Origin: Anaerolineae bacterium
GTDB taxonomy: Bacteria; Chloroflexota; Anaerolineae; B4-G1
NCBI GenBank assembly: GCA_016783285.1
Contig: JADHWW010000216.1
Span: forward strand, 1 to 5,285
Reading direction: 5' to 3'
Length of the DNA: 5,285 bases
A model generated the notes under the pieces. The model had not been told where the DNA came from, did not search any database, and worked only from the letters and a program-made list of their open reading frames with translations. This document shows positions 5,130 through 5,285 of this stretch, one piece after another (position 1 is the first letter of the stretch; the number at the start of each line of letters is the position of its first letter). The translations under genes were made by a program, and so were the position numbers.

Positions 5130-5285
5130 TCACCTTCCCGAAAGCCTGGAGCTTTCGGGAAGGCAATTCACCCGTGCACCGGCCGGCGCGTGATCCCACT
5201 CCTCCGGGATAATCGCCAGTGCGTTGGCCTTGACCATCGAACTGAGGATGCCCGACCCCTGCCCGCCGGTGAGATAGGCGCAGTA
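5130..5285 (-). CDS. moeA: MoeA-like molybdopterin molybdotransferase, C-terminus only
   Basis: An open frame enters from the window edge and encodes 51 residues before TGA (5132 to 5130). The start TGGQGSGILSSMVKANALA followed by IIPE and AGARV is the pattern of the C-terminal beta-barrel domain (domain IV) of MoeA, which inserts molybdenum into molybdopterin in the cytoplasm. Most of the gene lies beyond base 5285. The last ten residues, LPESSRLSGR, are encoded by the palindrome at 5133-5163 and replace the short hydrophobic strand that usually follows AGxxV in this family. If the palindrome were absent and 5164 joined 4497, the frame would stop at TAG directly after VNC. The insertion therefore probably altered the extreme C-terminus, with little expected effect on catalysis. 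The identification rests on a short segment. Confidence 0.72.
   Translation of the reverse strand, partial: YCAYLTGGQGSGILSSMVKANALAIIPEEWDHAPAGARVNCLPESSRLSGR
5133..5163. repeat. REP-like palindrome upstream of transposase gene
   Basis: A perfect 13-bp stem (CCTTCCCGAAAGC and its reverse complement) closes a 5-base loop CTGGA. The arms match the copy at 4498-4535 exactly; only the loop and the outermost bases differ. It overlaps the end of the moeA-like frame and lies 21 bases before the transposase ATG. Confidence 0.85.

Larger units (their letters stand above)
4498..5163 (-). mobile_element. RAYT element bounded by two palindromes
   Basis: A single Y1 transposase gene fills the space between two copies of the same palindrome, giving a unit of about 665 bases. 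On the minus strand both copies read CCTTCCCGAAAGCTC, a short variable loop, then GCTTTCGGGAAGGT-N-AG, so they are in the same orientation. The unit separates a moeA-like gene from a permease gene, and both neighbours have borders made of palindrome sequence, consistent with insertion. Y1 transposases act on single-stranded hairpin ends and need not make target duplications, and none is obvious. It could be an IS200-like unit or a domesticated RAYT that serves dispersed REP copies elsewhere in the genome. Confidence 0.7.

Overview
The window reads as a chromosomal segment of a fairly GC-rich bacterium. The N-terminal style of the two small heat-shock proteins, the soluble GAF-PAS histidine kinase and the MoeA tail suggest Chloroflexota (Anaerolineae-like). 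That assignment is an impression from protein style, not a proof.

Left part (1-1569, plus strand): a soluble GAF-PAS-HisKA-HATPase sensor kinase whose true 5' end may lie outside the window. It converges on a minus-strand pair of Hsp20/alpha-crystallin chaperone genes (2621 to 1648), with a strong hairpin at 1600-1623 between the two gene ends. The hsp20 pair has its own 5' region (2622-2734). This region carries a striking set of 11-bp-phased CATTAGA repeats, the arrangement bound by OmpR/PhoB-type regulators. A stable hairpin also sits between the two hsp20 genes.

Middle (2735-3512, minus strand): a complete OmpR/PhoB-family response regulator, best started at ATG 3512 rather than the upstream TTG at 3527, followed by a terminator hairpin. 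A plausible but unproven model is that the kinase signals to this regulator, which binds the repeats and controls the chaperone pair.

Right part (3560-5285, minus strand): the 3' end of a moeA-like gene, a REP-associated Y1/HUH transposase (RAYT) and an EamA/DMT-type permease, all reading toward the response regulator. The RAYT gene is bracketed by two nearly identical perfect-stem palindromes (4498-4535 and 5133-5163). These supply the last codons of moeA, the stop codon of the transposase and probably part of the N-terminus of the permease, so the element appears to have inserted tightly between moeA and the permease and rewritten both borders. No rRNA, tRNA or CRISPR was seen. The largest gene-free stretch is 2622-2789, and its contents are described below.
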